A stretch of 64,000 nucleotides of DNA from Dactylorhiza incarnata (taxonomy: Eukaryota > Streptophyta > Magnoliopsida > Asparagales > Orchidaceae). The translations under genes were made by a program, and so were the position numbers. The notes under the pieces are model-generated. The model was not told where the DNA came from. It made no database searches and saw only the letters and a list, made by a program, of their open reading frames with translations. How positions within the stretch are numbered: position 1 is the stretch's first letter; the number at the start of each line of letters is the position of its first letter. The stretch spans positions 2,356,001 to 2,420,000 of the forward strand of contig JAWHQI010000049.1 of assembly GCA_033032865.1 (NCBI GenBank), given 5' to 3'. This document shows, piece by piece, positions 11,099 through 23,189 of the stretch.

Positions 11099-12885
11099 TG
11101 ATACGTTTTTTAATTTTGTGATTGCTCTCTCTCTTTGAAAGAGAGAAGAAAGAGAAGAAAGCTCTTTCTTTCTTTTCGATTCAACCTTGGGCGGACATTT
11201 TCGAAGAGTCCCGCGAGTAATTCTACTTTGAGGAATTACCCGTTATCCTATCGAAGGATAGAAGTAACGGACTCTTTCTCTTTCGAAATATCGAGGATTA
11301 CTCCTCGGCCGCGTCCTTTGAAGGCTAAATGAAAAGATTGAAAAAGGGCTTATGTTGAGATTAAATTTGAAAGCTTTTTGAAAATATTGTTGCAACAATT
11401 TTTTGAGTAGTTGCAACAATTCTTTAAGAGCGTTTTAAAACTTCTTTTACCTTGAGCTAGTTGCAACACCCAAAGAGGTGTTGCAACAAATTTTTTAGTG
11501 TTTTAAAAGAGAGTTTTAAAAAGTGCTTTAGAGAGAAAGCTTTTGGGTTTATGTAATTATCCGGACTAAAATCAATAAAGGCAAGTGGACCTTATCGATA
11601 GTAGTATAGGATATTTCTTTTGAAATATCAAGGTCGTATTTTTCCAAGGTCGTATCGATTATTTCTACTTCTTAGGAACGCGCTATTATTTTATCGAGAA
11701 AAGTTTGAAATTGATTTTTATGATTTTATAGAAAAGCTAGTGACGAAAATGATAACTATCTCGGGCTTGGTGTGCGTTTAGCAAAAACCAAGAAAAGCGA
11801 TGAAAAGAAAAAGAACGAAAACGTTAATTTAAAAAGTAGTTTTGCTTAGGATTTTTTAGGGTTTTATAAAAAGATAATGATAACTACGGCGATAATAAGC
11901 GATTGAGCGGGTAGCGGAATTAAGCAAAAAGCAAATATATAAAAAAAACAAAAGACGCACTAATTGAAAACTCACGCACTCTACGGAATTAAAATGAAAG
12001 CGGTAAATTGCAGAAATTAAAGAAATGCGATCCCTACCCAAATAGGTAGAGGGGAAATAAATGCGTGAGCGAGTCCTATCCAAACGGATAGGCGGGAAAT
12101 AAATGCGTGAGCAAGTCCTATCCAAAAGGATAGGCGGGAAATAAATGCGTGACAGAAATGGAAACTATTCGATTACAAAAAAGGCGCAAACTTTATACTC
12201 ATAGACACACACACTCTACTTGAAATTGAAATCTAAGTTAAAAGAAAGCAAAAATTTATACTCATACACACACCCACTCTACTTTAATGAAATCTAATTA
12301 AAAATAAAACAAATCTAAACTCATACACTCACACACACAACAATAATGAAAGTAAGTTAAAAAGAAAAGAAAATCTATTCTCATACACTCACACACACTA
12401 ATAACAAAATGAAAATAAAAATAAGAACATTTTACTCTCATACACACACACACACTTACTAAAAAAGCAATGAGAAAGTAAAAACACCAAATCAAAACAA
12501 AACAAAAAAAACTATTTAAACTCCTACACTCACACACACTAATACGAAATCATCTAAAAATTACAACAAAGCTAAAAATATGAAAATTACCCTCATACAC
12601 ACAAACACACCCAAATTAAAATGACAACTTAACAAAAATTACAAAATTACATAAAACTAAAAATAAAAAGAAAAAGAACAAAAAGAGAACACACACACAC
12701 TAAAACAAAGAGAGACAATAATTACAAAATAAGCTTAATTTATTTCCATCAAAAAAGGGGTTACAAAACTAGAGAGAGAAAGTGCAAAATTACAAAAATT
12801 ACAAACACCAAAAATCAGCAAAATGGAACAAAACCTTAAGAGAAGCTCCCAAAATTTTGAACCCTTGCACTCAGCTGAATCTGGC

Positions 12886-12893
12886 TATTTATA
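12886..12893 (-). promoter_or_regulatory. TATA box in Athila 1 3' LTR
   Basis: TATAAATA is seen on the - strand. The copy in the 5' LTR is at 23165-23172. U3, with the palindrome array, lies directly upstream in element sense. Confidence 0.6.
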
Positions 12894-12910
12894 GAAAAAA
12901 TTTTAGGATT

Positions 12911-13361
12911 ACACGCCCTCGGTCACGGGCGTGACCAAGGGCGTTACACGGCTTGGGGTGCGAATAGCCAGAACAGCTGGATGCAGGCTGGCATCTAGAA
13001 GGCTTGACCGGCGACTTCTGGAACACGGCCTAGGTCACGGGCGTGACCTGGGTCGGTTGGCTGGAGCTTGAGCTGGGCGTGACACTAGGCGTGTCGTTGT
13101 TCTTCTGGAAGAAATTGCTGAGTCACGGCCTCGGTCATGGGCGTGACCCGATCACGGCCGTGACATTGGGCATGACATTGACATCTTGGCTCGAATCTGG
13201 GCTTGGTCAATCAACACGGGCGTGACTGATGTACACGGCCTCGGTCACGGGTGTAACCGAGGGCGTGATTTGGGTTTGAGCTGAGAAAAACACAGAGAAT
13301 TGAAATTGTCAGGCATTAGTGAACACGCCCTTGGACACGGGCGTGTCAGAGGGCGTGTCTT
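12911..13361. repeat. U3 array of GGTCACGGGCGTGACC-type palindromes, Athila 1 3' LTR
   Basis: The word has 6-bp arms GGTCAC/GTGACC around GGGC. Exact copies are at 12921-12936 and 13033-13048, and a one-base variant is at 13133-13148. Partial copies (GTCACGGGCGT, GGGCGTGAC, ACACGGGCGTG) fill the rest. The homologous array in the other LTR is at 23190-23635. It sits just upstream of the TATA box in element sense, where LTR enhancers usually lie. Confidence 0.75.
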
Positions 13362-13523
13362 AACAAAATTACAGAATTTTTACCAAATTAAAATAAAACT
13401 AAGTTTAAAATCAAAAATAACAAAAACAAACATTTATTCATTAATTTACATATATTATTTACAAATCTAATTAAAATTATACTAAAAACTATATAGAAAA
13501 AGGCGTATATTTACTATTCATCA

Positions 13524-13540
13524 AACACCCCCATACTTAA
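13524..13540 (-). promoter_or_regulatory. Polypurine tract of Athila 1
   Basis: On the - strand the bases next to the 3' LTR read CTTAAGTATGGGGGTGTT, a G-rich purine run ending at the LTR. This is the standard plus-strand priming site. Confidence 0.7.
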
Positions 13541-16168
13541 GCTTTTGCTATTCCAGAGCAAAAGTAAGGGATACCTATAAGACGTTTAATAAAATTTCTA
13601 ATTTACTAAAGTTTTTATTAAATCTTAAGTAAGATCGAAATAAATTTAGGGCATTTAAAGAGGTAAGTCCAAAACTATGAAAGTAATTTAAAAAGAGCGA
13701 AAAAATTTTAGCGAGACTTCTAAAGTTAGCTAAATAGCGTCGATTATTGCAGTCTTTGGTACCTTTTAATTAGAATAGAATTATATAAAACTTTAACTTT
13801 TTTAAGAAAGTTTTTAAGAATAAATAAAGCCTACTAATTATGCTCTCTCAAACTTTTTTAAATTAAAATCTAGGAACAATTTTATTGGCTAAGGGGTAGG
13901 GGAAAAAAAGGTAGCCTTGGCAAAAAGAAGAGTGCTTGGATTTTATCCTCTCACCCCACCTTTTTGGTGGTTTTACTTTGGTTCCCAGTGTTGGTTTACG
14001 GGGGATGATTGAAATCTTTTTAAATTTAACCCAATGCCCGTGTTTATGGAATTTAATTCCCATTGACACGGGATTTCTTTTAACAATATTGGGTGCCTGT
14101 GTTTACGGAATCTTTTTATTCCCATTGACGCAGGATTTCTTTTAAAACTATCTTCTTTTACTTTTTTATGCCAAGCTAAAGGGGTGTTTATAAGGGGGGG
14201 GGGGGGGGGGGGGGGGGGGTTCAAGAGGAATTCTAGATCAATAAAGAAAGATTTTGAGAGCAAGTTTAGTAGATTAAAAACATTCCTAAAGTTTCACAAG
14301 TTTAGAGTTAGAATAATTGAATCTAAAGATGGTTTGCCAATATAATACAAAAAAGAATCTATTTAGGGTAAACTCGAGGTAGTGCTAAAAGTTTTGTTCT
14401 CAAATTAAATTAAAATCATAAGATTTTCTTTACTACTGAAAATTCCTCGATTTAAATTTTTCAAACTATGAAATAAATAAAGTTGATTTAGCAAATCATA
14501 AATAATGAAAAACGCTTAGAGATAAAACTAACATAGCCCTTGGAAATAACAAAAAGCTAAGTAGGGGTTTTATTTTATTTTTGGATTTTTTGATAAGTTT
14601 TTCATCAATTTTTTTTGAAGTTTTTTTTTAAGATATGATATATATTTTTTTTTTGATTTTTCATAACAAAATATATATATAAATAAAAAGAAAACAAAGA
14701 AAGAAGAAAATTAAGAAAGGTAAAAAATACATACAAAATATTTTTGATTTTTCTAAGATATTTTTTTTTTCATCATATATTTTTTTTGATTGTTTTAATT
14801 TTGTTAAAAATATGTACATAAAAAAAGGGAAAAAAAAGAAAGAAAGAAAAGAAAATAAAAGAACATAAATATTTTTGTTGTTATGACAAAATTAATTTTG
14901 TTATAACAAATTTTTAAGTACTTTTTTCATCATTTTTTTTTATTTTGATTTATAACAAAAAACATATGTAAATACATATATATATACATTAATACTAAAA
15001 AAAGGAAAAAGAATGAAAAAGAAAGACATATATTTTTTGAATGTTATGACAAAATTTTTGTGAATTTTGTTATAACAAATTTTTTTGTAAAACTTTTCAT
15101 CTTTTTTTGGATTTTGATTTTATAAATAAGGTTTATTTATATACAAATAAAGACATAAATATAAAACATATATATAAAAAAAAATTTGGATTTTTCATTT
15201 GATTTCCTATTTACATATTAAATTGTTTTTACAAAAAGAAAAGAAAAATGAAAAGAGGGAAAACACGCCCCCATACTTAAAACAAACATTGTCCTCAATG
15301 TTGAAGTTAAGTGTGAGGAACGAAAATATTTACAAAAAAGACGAAGATTTTAAGAAAGAAAAAATATATACAAGAATAGTTACAAAACAAAAAAGGACTC
15401 CACGAAGATATACAAAATTGTTTTTTGGTTTGTTTAAGTTTTTCGAAATGTACAAAACACGAATAAAATACGTATAAAAGAAGTTAAAAGTATATATGTG
15501 ATCATATATTTTTTTGGGTATGATAAAAATAAATTTTTATCATCTTTTTATGTTATTATTTATATTATAAATGTTTTTTTTGTTGTTTTGGTTTTAATTT
15601 GAAAATACGCATGTTTTAAATTATATCTAAATTTTAAGAAAGATAAAATAAAGTAAATAAAGAGAAAACTTTAAGATAAAGATCAAGGAAGAAATAAGAG
15701 AAATAGAAAGGTAAAAGCAACGGGGTTTTCTTGTTTCGAAATATCGACAAAAATCCCCTCTTGGGTCTGTCGAGTAATCCTACTTTGAGAAACTTCCTAT
15801 TGTCTTATCTTAAAATTTCCCAAAATTCTTTTTGATTTTCTTTTTAAAGTTTTTGCATTATTTTATTTCGTTTTATCTTTCTTTTTGAAAAAAAGAATGA
15901 TAATTTAAAATATGCATAATTATTAATATTTTTTTTTATTTTTTTTTTCATTTTTTATTATTATTATTTATTATTTTTATTTATTATTTTTATTAATTAT
16001 ATTTTTGTTTAAGTTTTTATTTGTTGAAATGAAAAATTATTTCATCATTTTTTTTGGTTTTATTTAAATAAATAAAAAAAGAGCGTAATTGGATAAATAT
16101 GGGGGTGCCTCCCACGAGCGCTTTGTTTACTGTCTCGTAGCTTGACGCGTTGGCGGGGTACGATCTTT
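13541..16168. other. Non-coding 3' region of Athila 1, low complexity
   Basis: There are about 2.6 kb between integrase and the PPT. The sequence is very AT-rich with long A and T runs. Near 13930-14160 repeated phrases resemble CCCATTGACACGGGATTTCTTTT, and a run of 26 G lies at 14194-14219. No ORF has recognisable homology. Some Athila elements carry an env-like gene in this position, and I see no trace of it here. Confidence 0.6.
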
Positions 16169-16452
16169 TTAGAGGTGGGGGAGGGGTATGGAATTTAGCT
16201 TCCCTCCTAGTTGATCCCCCGCATGGTAGAGTTTTAGTCGGTGACCGTTAACTTTTAAGACGCCTTTTTCCAGGTGGGTGATAAGGACGGTCCCGTATGG
16301 CCAAACCTCTTTCACTTGAAAGGGGTCGAACCAACGGGATTTTAGTTTCCCCAAAAAAAGACGAAGACGCGAAAGACAACGACTCTCGCATCGTTGGTGG
16401 GGAGAGCTTGCGCTTCCGCCCACCTAAATACGTAGTCGACCGCCACTAAAAT
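16169..16452 (-). pseudogene. Integrase core stub and C-terminal domain of Athila 1, with internal deletion
   Basis: Reading leftward past the stop after SFTNR, the frame gives [18 protein letters not shown], the start of the integrase core. It then jumps near 16373 into the C-terminal domain ([19 protein letters not shown], then [15 protein letters not shown]) in another frame. The middle of the core, which should hold the second catalytic Asp and the Glu, is missing. It is therefore a deletion relic that cannot act as an integrase. Confidence 0.8.
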
Positions 16453-18353
16453 TTAGCGATTTGTAAATGAAGGAGGTAGGGGGCCTACGAAATCTATCCC
16501 CCATAAATCGAAAATCTCGCATTCTAAATAAAAATTTTGGGGCATCTCGTCTCGACGAGAGATGTTACCCGACCGTTGACAGCTATCGCATGCGCTCACA
16601 AAAGTGTGAGCGTCTTTGAAGAGAGCGGGCCAATAAAAGCCCGCCTCCAGCGCCTTCTGCGCGGTCCGGTTGGCTTGATAATGCCCCCCGGCCGGCCCTT
16701 CGTGGCAGTGCCGCAAAATTTGCGCACCCTCCTCGTTCGAAACGCATCTCCGCACGACTTGTTCCGCGCAGACGCGAAATAAGAAAGGGTCCTCCCAAAA
16801 GTAATTTTTCAAATCAGAAAAGAATTTCTTCTTTTGCTGTTTTGAAAAGTCTTTCGGGAGCACCCGCGCAACTAAATAGTTGGCGTAGTCTGCGAACCAA
16901 GGCGAGGGAGAAGTTTTTAAATTATTTAAAGCTAAAAGACGCTCCTCAGGAAATCGATCATCGATTTCCGGTTCGAAGAGCGCTTCCGCGATTGGGTGCT
17001 CTAAACGAGAAAGATGGTCGGCCGCTAAATTTTCGGCCCCCTTCTTATCGCGGATCTCTAAATCAAATTCTTGTAATAGGAGGATCCAACGAAGAAGGCG
17101 GGGCTTAGCGTCCATTTTTTCTAATAAATATTTTAGGGCGGAGTGGTCGGTAAATATAATAATTTTAGAAAGCGTGACGTAGGGCCTAAACTTATCTATG
17201 ACGAAGACGACGGCAAGGAGTTCCTTTTCCGTTGTCATGTAATTAGCCTGTGCGGCCGTGAGCATGCGGGACGCGTAGTAGATAGGATGAAAATATTTAT
17301 TAACGCGTTGTCCTAATACGACCCCTACCGCTATATCGCTCGCGTCGCATATAATCTCAAACGGAAGGGTCCAATCGGGCGCCACCAGAATGGGAGAATG
17401 GATAAGTTTATTTTTTATGGCATTGAATGCCTCTACGCATGCGCTATCAAAAATAAATGGAGATTCCTTCTCCAGGAGGTGGGTTAGCGGTTTTGTTATT
17501 TTGGAAAAATTTTGGATAAACCGCCTATAAAAACCCGCGTGGCAAAGAAAACTACGAATTGATTTTATATTTGAGGGCGCGGGGAGTTTTTCAATTATTT
17601 CGACCTTGGCCTTGTCGACCTCCATCCCTCTTTCAGAAATTTTGTGGTCGAGAACTAAGCCTTCTCGAACCATAAAATTACACTTTTCCCAGTTTAAAAC
17701 CAGGTTCGTGTCTTCGCATCGTTGGAGGACTCGATCCAAATTTTGGAGGCAGTTTTGGAAGGAGCTTCCAAAAACCGAGAAGTCATCCATAAAGACTTCC
17801 ATAATATCCTCTACGAGCTCTCCAAATATCGCTAGCATACATCATTGAAATGTAGCTGGCGCGTTGTAGAGGCCGAATGGCATCCTTCGGTACGCGAAGG
17901 TACCGAAGGGGCACGTAAAGGTTGTTTTCTCCTGATCTTCGGGGGAGATTGGAATTTGTAAAAATCCCGATAGACCGTCGAGAAAACAATAATAAGGATG
18001 ACCCGATAGTCGCTCCAAAATTTGACCGATAAACGGTAACGGAAAGTGGTCTTTGCGGGTGGCATCATTTAATTTTCGGTAATCGATAAACACCCTCCAA
18101 CCCGTAACAGTACGGGTTGGAATTAATTCGTTATGTTGATTTGCCACTACCGTTAGATCGCCCTTTTTAGGCACGACATGAATGGGACTAACCCACGTGC
18201 TGTCGGATATAGGGTAGATAATCCCCGCATCCATTAATTTTATTTCTTCAGCCTTAACGACCTCCCGCATATTTGGGTTTAGTCGTCGCTGAGGCTGGAT
18301 GGTTTTGCGGGAATTATCTTCTAAGAAGATTTTGTGCGTGCAAAAAGAGGGAT
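16453..18353 (-). pseudogene. Reverse transcriptase, RNase H and integrase N-terminus of Athila 1
   Basis: RT shows FIDYRKLNDATRKDHFPLP, the first catalytic Asp in CFLDGLSGF and the FMDD box in [11 protein letters not shown]. RNase H follows ([28 protein letters not shown]). The integrase zinc finger is [12 protein letters not shown]...CDSC, and the first catalytic Asp is in [10 protein letters not shown]. An in-frame TGA at about 17839-17841 interrupts RT just after ATFQ, where the family has a sense codon. The frame is shifted relative to gag-protease by a single-base change near 18360. Another stop near 16450 precedes the integrase deletion. Confidence 0.88.
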
Positions 18354-20939
18354 TTATCCCCTAATATCGGAAATCTGCCATGCTATTGCATGGCGATGCG
18401 TGGAAAAAACTTTAACTAATTCGGAAGTTTCTGAATCAGATAAAGAAGACGAAATAATAACCGGGAGTTTTAAGTCCGCGGCGAGAAAAGCGTATCTTAA
18501 ATGGTCGGGGAGTGGCTTATCCAAGACCGGGGGTTCTTCGTAAGAGGTTGTTATTTTTAAACTTTTAGAATTAAAAGATTCGAAAGGCGAATCTGGCGGT
18601 AGCTCGTCCAAAGGGGCGAGGTCCGCCAAATCCGACTCGTCTAAATTTAAAGCTAGTAATTCTGCAAGCGAAGAACACTCATCCTCGAACGCGGAGTCTA
18701 AGTGAAAGCAAGAATCATCGTTCGATAAAGAGTTTCGCACCGAGGGATTGATAAGAAGGGTAACTTCGTCGTCCCCTACCCGAAGGAGGAGGCGACCGTT
18801 ACTCACATCAATTAATGCGCGGGAGGTCGCGAGGAAAGGGCGACCGAGGATAATTGGCACCTCGGCGTCCTCCTCGATGTCGAGGATGACGAAATCTACC
18901 GAGAAGATAAACTTATCAACCTTGACCAGAACGTCCTCCACTACCCCGATAGGATACTTTATCGAGCGATCCGCGAGTTGGATGCTCATTTTTGTTGGGG
19001 TGGGAACACCCAAATCTAGTTTTTTAAAGAGGGAGAAGGGAATCAAATTAATGCTCGCTCCCAGGTCCGCTAGGGCGTACTTTATTAATAAATTGCCGAA
19101 TAGGCACGAGATGGAAAACCTTCCCGGGTCGTTTAGTTTTGGCGGCAATTTATTAAGTAGGACCGCCGAGCATTCCGCATTTAAGGAAACACGCGAAATA
19201 CCCTCGAGCTTCTTTTTATTAGAAAGGAGCTCCTTAAGGTATTTCGCGTATTTCGGCATCTGAGAGAGTGCCTCGCAGAAGGGGACATTAATTTGAATTT
19301 GTTTAAATATTTGCAAAAACTTTTTGTAATGTTCGTCCTCCTTCTCTTTATTAAGTTTTGTGGGGTACGGAATTTGCGGGCTTGAGACGCCTGGCGCTAA
19401 TTTTGTTTCCGTATCTAATAAAATGAAAGACGAGGGTGCAGGGGTCGGAGGCGAAACAGTTACCTGATGCTCAACCCGCAATGGGGAGTCGACCTCCTTG
19501 CCGCTGCGAAGGGTAATGGCGTGGGCATTTTCACGCGGGTTCTGCTCCGAGTTCCCCGGTAGTGCTCCAAGTGGCCGCTCGGAGACCATTTTTGCAAGCT
19601 GGCCAACCTGCATTTCTAAATTTTTTAGCGATCCGGTTATATTCCGGATATTTGCGTCATTGGAAGCCATGTATTTTGCAAAAAGCTCCTCGAGCGGAGA
19701 ATGTTTTGGAGGAGGAGGCGCAAAACCCTGCTGAAACCCTTGGGGAAATCCATGCGGAAATCCTTGCGGGATCGCAGGTGGAGGGCATTGCGCATTATTA
19801 GGGTTACTCCAGGAGAAGTTCGGGTGACTCCTCCAACCCGGGTTATAGTTATTACTATATGGGTTGTAGGGCGCCCGCACTTGGTTTCCCACGTAATCCA
19901 CCGATTCCTCGCTTAAATTATTATTATTAATATTATTATTAAGATTATTATTATTATTAAGATTATTAAAATTATTATTATTTTTATTAGGATTATTAGC
20001 CCAAGCGGGAGTGGAGGAGGAAGCAGTCATCTCCGCCACTTGCTTACTTAGACGCTCTACCTGTGAGGCTAAGTGAGTAGTGGCATCCACTTCGAAAAGA
20101 CCAGCCAGTTTAGAAGGACGCGACCTTGGCACATTCCATTGGTATGCGATCATGGCCATTTCTTCGATCAGAGCTTGAGCGGCCTCCGGGGTTTTGTTGT
20201 TTAACGTTCCCCCGGCGGCTGCGTCGATCATCTGTCTCGTGGAGAAATTCAAGCCGTTATAGAACGTTTGTACCTGAAGCCAAGTTGGTAGCGCGTGATG
20301 AGGACACCTACACAGATATTCCTTAAAACGCTCCCAAGTCTCGTAGAGAGACTCGGAATCGAATTGAATGAAGGATGCGATATCGGTGCGTAATTTTGCG
20401 GTTTTTGACGGAGGAAAATATTTAGTTAGAAAATTCTCCGTCAATTCGGCCCACGTGGTTATGGACCCTCTCGGAAGAGAAGTCAACCACGATTTCGCCT
20501 TTGTCCGCAGGGAAAAGGGGAATAAGCGCAAGCGAATGGCGTCATCGCTGACGCCATTAATCTTGAAGGTGTCACAAATTTCTAAAAAATTCGAAAGATG
20601 TTGGTTTGGGTCCTCATCTGGCAAACCGTCAAACTGAATCGACTGTTGTACCATTTGAATTATACTGGATTTGATTTCGAAATTATTATTAGCTACCGCG
20701 GGGCGGGTGATGCTCGATCCTGTATCCTCTAAATTTGGCCTAGAATAATAGGCCATGGTCCGCGGTGGGGCCACATTTAGATTAGGATCGCCCATCACGC
20801 CGATATGTATATCGCCGACGGATTCCTCGGGATCTATTTGTAGATTTTGATTTCGAGATCGGCGGCGCTCGAGAAGCGTGCGCTCGATTTCGGGATCAAA
20901 AGGTAAAATCGGATTATCCGAAGATTCGCCTCGGGTCAT
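18354..20939 (-). CDS. gag: Gag-protease of Athila 1
   Basis: This 861-aa frame starts MTRGESSDNP. The gag capsid-like domain is about residues 94-270 (QMVQQSIQFDGLPDEDP onward, with the conserved AKSWLTSLP and FYNGLN stretches). An Asn-rich run at about 319-342 comes from AAT/AAC repeats. I see no CCHC knuckle. The protease motif ADLGASINLIP (catalytic D625) and ILGRPFLATSRALID near 697-711 are typical of Athila. The ATG is the first in frame after the leader. The same start context (CCTCGGGTCAT on the + strand) is found at 44850-44859 in the second Athila element. The frame ends at TAA where RT should follow, because of a one-base shift. Confidence 0.88.
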   Translation of the reverse strand: MTRGESSDNPILPFDPEIERTLLERRRSRNQNLQIDPEESVGDIHIGVMGDPNLNVAPPRTMAYYSRPNLEDTGSSITRPAVANNNFEIKSSIIQMVQQSIQFDGLPDEDPNQHLSNFLEICDTFKINGVSDDAIRLRLFPFSLRTKAKSWLTSLPRGSITTWAELTENFLTKYFPPSKTAKLRTDIASFIQFDSESLYETWERFKEYLCRCPHHALPTWLQVQTFYNGLNFSTRQMIDAAAGGTLNNKTPEAAQALIEEMAMIAYQWNVPRSRPSKLAGLFEVDATTHLASQVERLSKQVAEMTASSSTPAWANNPNKNNNNFNNLNNNNNLNNNINNNNLSEESVDYVGNQVRAPYNPYSNNYNPGWRSHPNFSWSNPNNAQCPPPAIPQGFPHGFPQGFQQGFAPPPPKHSPLEELFAKYMASNDANIRNITGSLKNLEMQVGQLAKMVSERPLGALPGNSEQNPRENAHAITLRSGKEVDSPLRVEHQVTVSPPTPAPSSFILLDTETKLAPGVSSPQIPYPTKLNKEKEDEHYKKFLQIFKQIQINVPFCEALSQMPKYAKYLKELLSNKKKLEGISRVSLNAECSAVLLNKLPPKLNDPGRFSISCLFGNLLIKYALADLGASINLIPFSLFKKLDLGVPTPTKMSIQLADRSIKYPIGVVEDVLVKVDKFIFSVDFVILDIEEDAEVPIILGRPFLATSRALIDVSNGRLLLRVGDDEVTLLINPSVRNSLSNDDSCFHLDSAFEDECSSLAELLALNLDESDLADLAPLDELPPDSPFESFNSKSLKITTSYEEPPVLDKPLPDHLRYAFLAADLKLPVIISSSLSDSETSELVKVFSTHRHAIAWQISDIRG

Positions 20940-21379
20940 ACACTATTCTTTAATTAAGTTTTTTGGAAGAGGTTTTTTTTTTTATGGATGTTTTTGATGT
21001 TTTTGTTTTAGAAATATTTTTACAAAGATGAAAAAGAAAGGAAAATAAGAAAAATAGAATAATATATATATATTTTTTTATTTTTTATTTTGGGTTTTTC
21101 TTTACTTAAGGAAAATATATAAACATATATTTTTTTGGGTTTGATTTGTGTGGGGCTTTTATATGAAAATATATGTAGCTATATTCGAAAATATATGTAA
21201 AAAAGGGAAATTGAAAAATATATGTATATATGTTTTTTTTATTTTTCTTGTCTTAGATAGTATATTTTTTAGTTTTTTGTTTTTTTTAAATAGAAAAAGA
21301 GACGAAATATAAGATAAAATTAATAGCGTTTCCTATTTCAAAATAACGACACAAGTTCCCGGCAACGGCGCCAAAAACT
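20940..21379 (-). other. Untranslated leader of Athila 1
   Basis: About 440 bases lie between the 5' LTR and the gag ATG. They are AT-rich with long T runs on the + strand and have no ORF. The primer binding site lies at its right end. Confidence 0.7.
21358..21373 (-). promoter_or_regulatory. Primer binding site of Athila 1 (tRNA-Asp type)
   Basis: On the + strand this reads CCCGGCAACGGCGCCA, the 3' end of plant tRNA-Asp(GUC) with CCA. The - strand is therefore its complement and serves as primer site next to the 5' LTR. Use of tRNA-Asp is typical of Athila elements. Confidence 0.85.
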
Positions 21380-23164
21380 TGATACGTTTTTTAATTTTGT
21401 GATTGCTCTCTCTTTGAAAGAGAGAAGAAAGAGAAGAAAGCTCTTTCTTTCTTTTCGATTCAACCTTGGGCGGACGTTTTCGAAGAGTCCCGTGAGTAAT
21501 TCTACTTTGAGGAATTACCCGTTATCCTATCGAAGGATAGAAGTAATGGACTCTTTCTCTTTCGAAATATCGAGGATTACTCCTCGGCCGCGTCCTTTGA
21601 AGGCTAAATGAAAAGATTGAAAAAGGGCTTATGTTGAGATTAAATTTGAAAGCTTTTTGAAAATATTGTTGCAACAATTTTTTGAGTAGTTGCAACAATT
21701 CTTTAAGAGTGTTTTAATACTTCTTTTACCTTGAGCTAGTTGCAACACCCAAAGAGGTGTTGCAACCAATTTTTTAGTGTTTTAAAAGAGAGTTTTAAAA
21801 AGTGCTTTAGAGAGAAAGCTTTTGGGTTTATATAATTATCCGGACTAAAATCAATAAAGGCAAGTGGATCTTATCGATAGTAGTATAGGATATTTCTTTT
21901 GAAATATCAAGGTCATATTTTTCCAAGGTCGTATCGATTATTTCTACTTCTTAGGAACGCGCTATTATTTTATCGAGAAAAGTTTGAAATTGATTTTTAT
22001 GATTTTATAGAAAAGCTAGTGACGAAAATGATAACTATCGCGGGCTTGGTGTGCGTTTAGCAAAAACCAAGAAAAGCGATGAAAAGAAAAAGAACGAAAA
22101 CGTTAATTTAAAAAGTAGTTTTGCTTAGGATTTTTTAGGGTTTTATAAAAAGATAATGATAACTACGGCGATAATAAGCGATTGAGCAGGTAGCGGAATT
22201 AAGCAAAAAGCAAATATATAAAAAAAACAAAAGACGCACTAATTGAAAACTCACGCACTCTACGGAATTAAAATGAAAGCGGTAAATTGCAGAAATTAAA
22301 GAAATGCGATCCTTACCCAAATAGGTAGAGGGGAAATAAATGCGTGAGCGAGTCCTATCCAAACGGATAGGCGGGAAATAAATGCGTGAGCAAGTCCTAT
22401 CCAAATGGATAGGCGGGAAATAAATGCGTGACGGAAATGGAAACTATTCGATTACAAAAAAGGCGCAAACTTTATACTCATACACACACACACTCTACTT
22501 GAAATTGAAATCTAAGTTAAAAGAAAGCAAAAATTTATACTCATACACACACCCACTCTACTTTAATGAAATCTAATTAAAAATAAAACAAATCTAAACT
22601 CATACACTCACACACACAACAATAATGAAACTAAGTTAAAAAGAAAAGAAAATCTATTCTCATACACTCACACACACTAATAACAAAATGAAAATAAAAA
22701 TAAGAACATTTTACTCTCATACACACACACACACTTACTAAAAAAGCAAAGAGAAAGTAAAAACACCAAATCAAAACAAAACAAAAAAAACTATTTAAAC
22801 TCCTACACTCACACACACTAATATGAAATCATCTAAAAATTACAACAAAGCTAAAAATATGAAAATTACCCTCATACACACACACCCCCAAATTAAAATG
22901 ACAACTTAACAAAAATTACAAAATTACATAAAACTAAAAATAAAAAGAAAAAGAACAAAAAGAGAACACACACACACACTAAAACAAAGAGAGACAATAA
23001 TTACAAAACAAGCTTAATTTATTTCCATCAAAAAAGGGGTTACAAAACTAGAGAGAGAAAGTGCAAAATTACAAAAATTACAAACACCAAAAATCAGCAA
23101 AATGGAACAAAACCTTAAGAGAAGCTCCCAAAATTTTGAACCCTTGCACTCAGCTGAATCTGGC

Positions 23165-23172
23165 TATTTATA
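23165..23172 (-). promoter_or_regulatory. TATA box in Athila 1 5' LTR
   Basis: TATAAATA on the - strand is the likely core promoter for the full-length element transcript running leftward into gag. Confidence 0.65.
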
Positions 23173-23189
23173 GAAAAAATTTTAGGATT

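Larger units (their letters stand above)
11099..13523 (-). repeat. Athila 1 LTR (3' LTR in element sense)
   Basis: The LTR begins TGATACG and ends TTCATCA on the + strand. It contains repeats of TTGCAACAA (about 11390-11490), a long CA-rich and CACACA-bearing zone (about 12190-12720), a - strand TATA box and the GGTCAC...GTGACC array upstream of it. Small + strand ORFs here match equivalent ones in the other LTR and are not genes. Confidence 0.93.

Noticed and set aside
12190..12720. Regular CACACACA blocks as a possible array of spaced repeats
   Set aside because: The spacing is irregular and the repeats are simple CA microsatellites within an LTR, present again at 22470-22985. Not a CRISPR array in any sense.
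13043..13225. Small + strand ORF (MTWVGWLELELGV)
   Set aside because: It arises from the palindrome array of the Athila LTR and has no equivalent open frame in the other LTR.
18748..19263. 171-residue + strand ORF
   Set aside because: It is a shadow of the Athila protease region, which has clear aspartic protease motifs on the - strand.
21358..21373. tRNA-Asp 3' end on the + strand
   Set aside because: Only the last 16 bases of a tRNA are present, directly beside an LTR. It is the primer binding site of Athila 1, not a tRNA gene.
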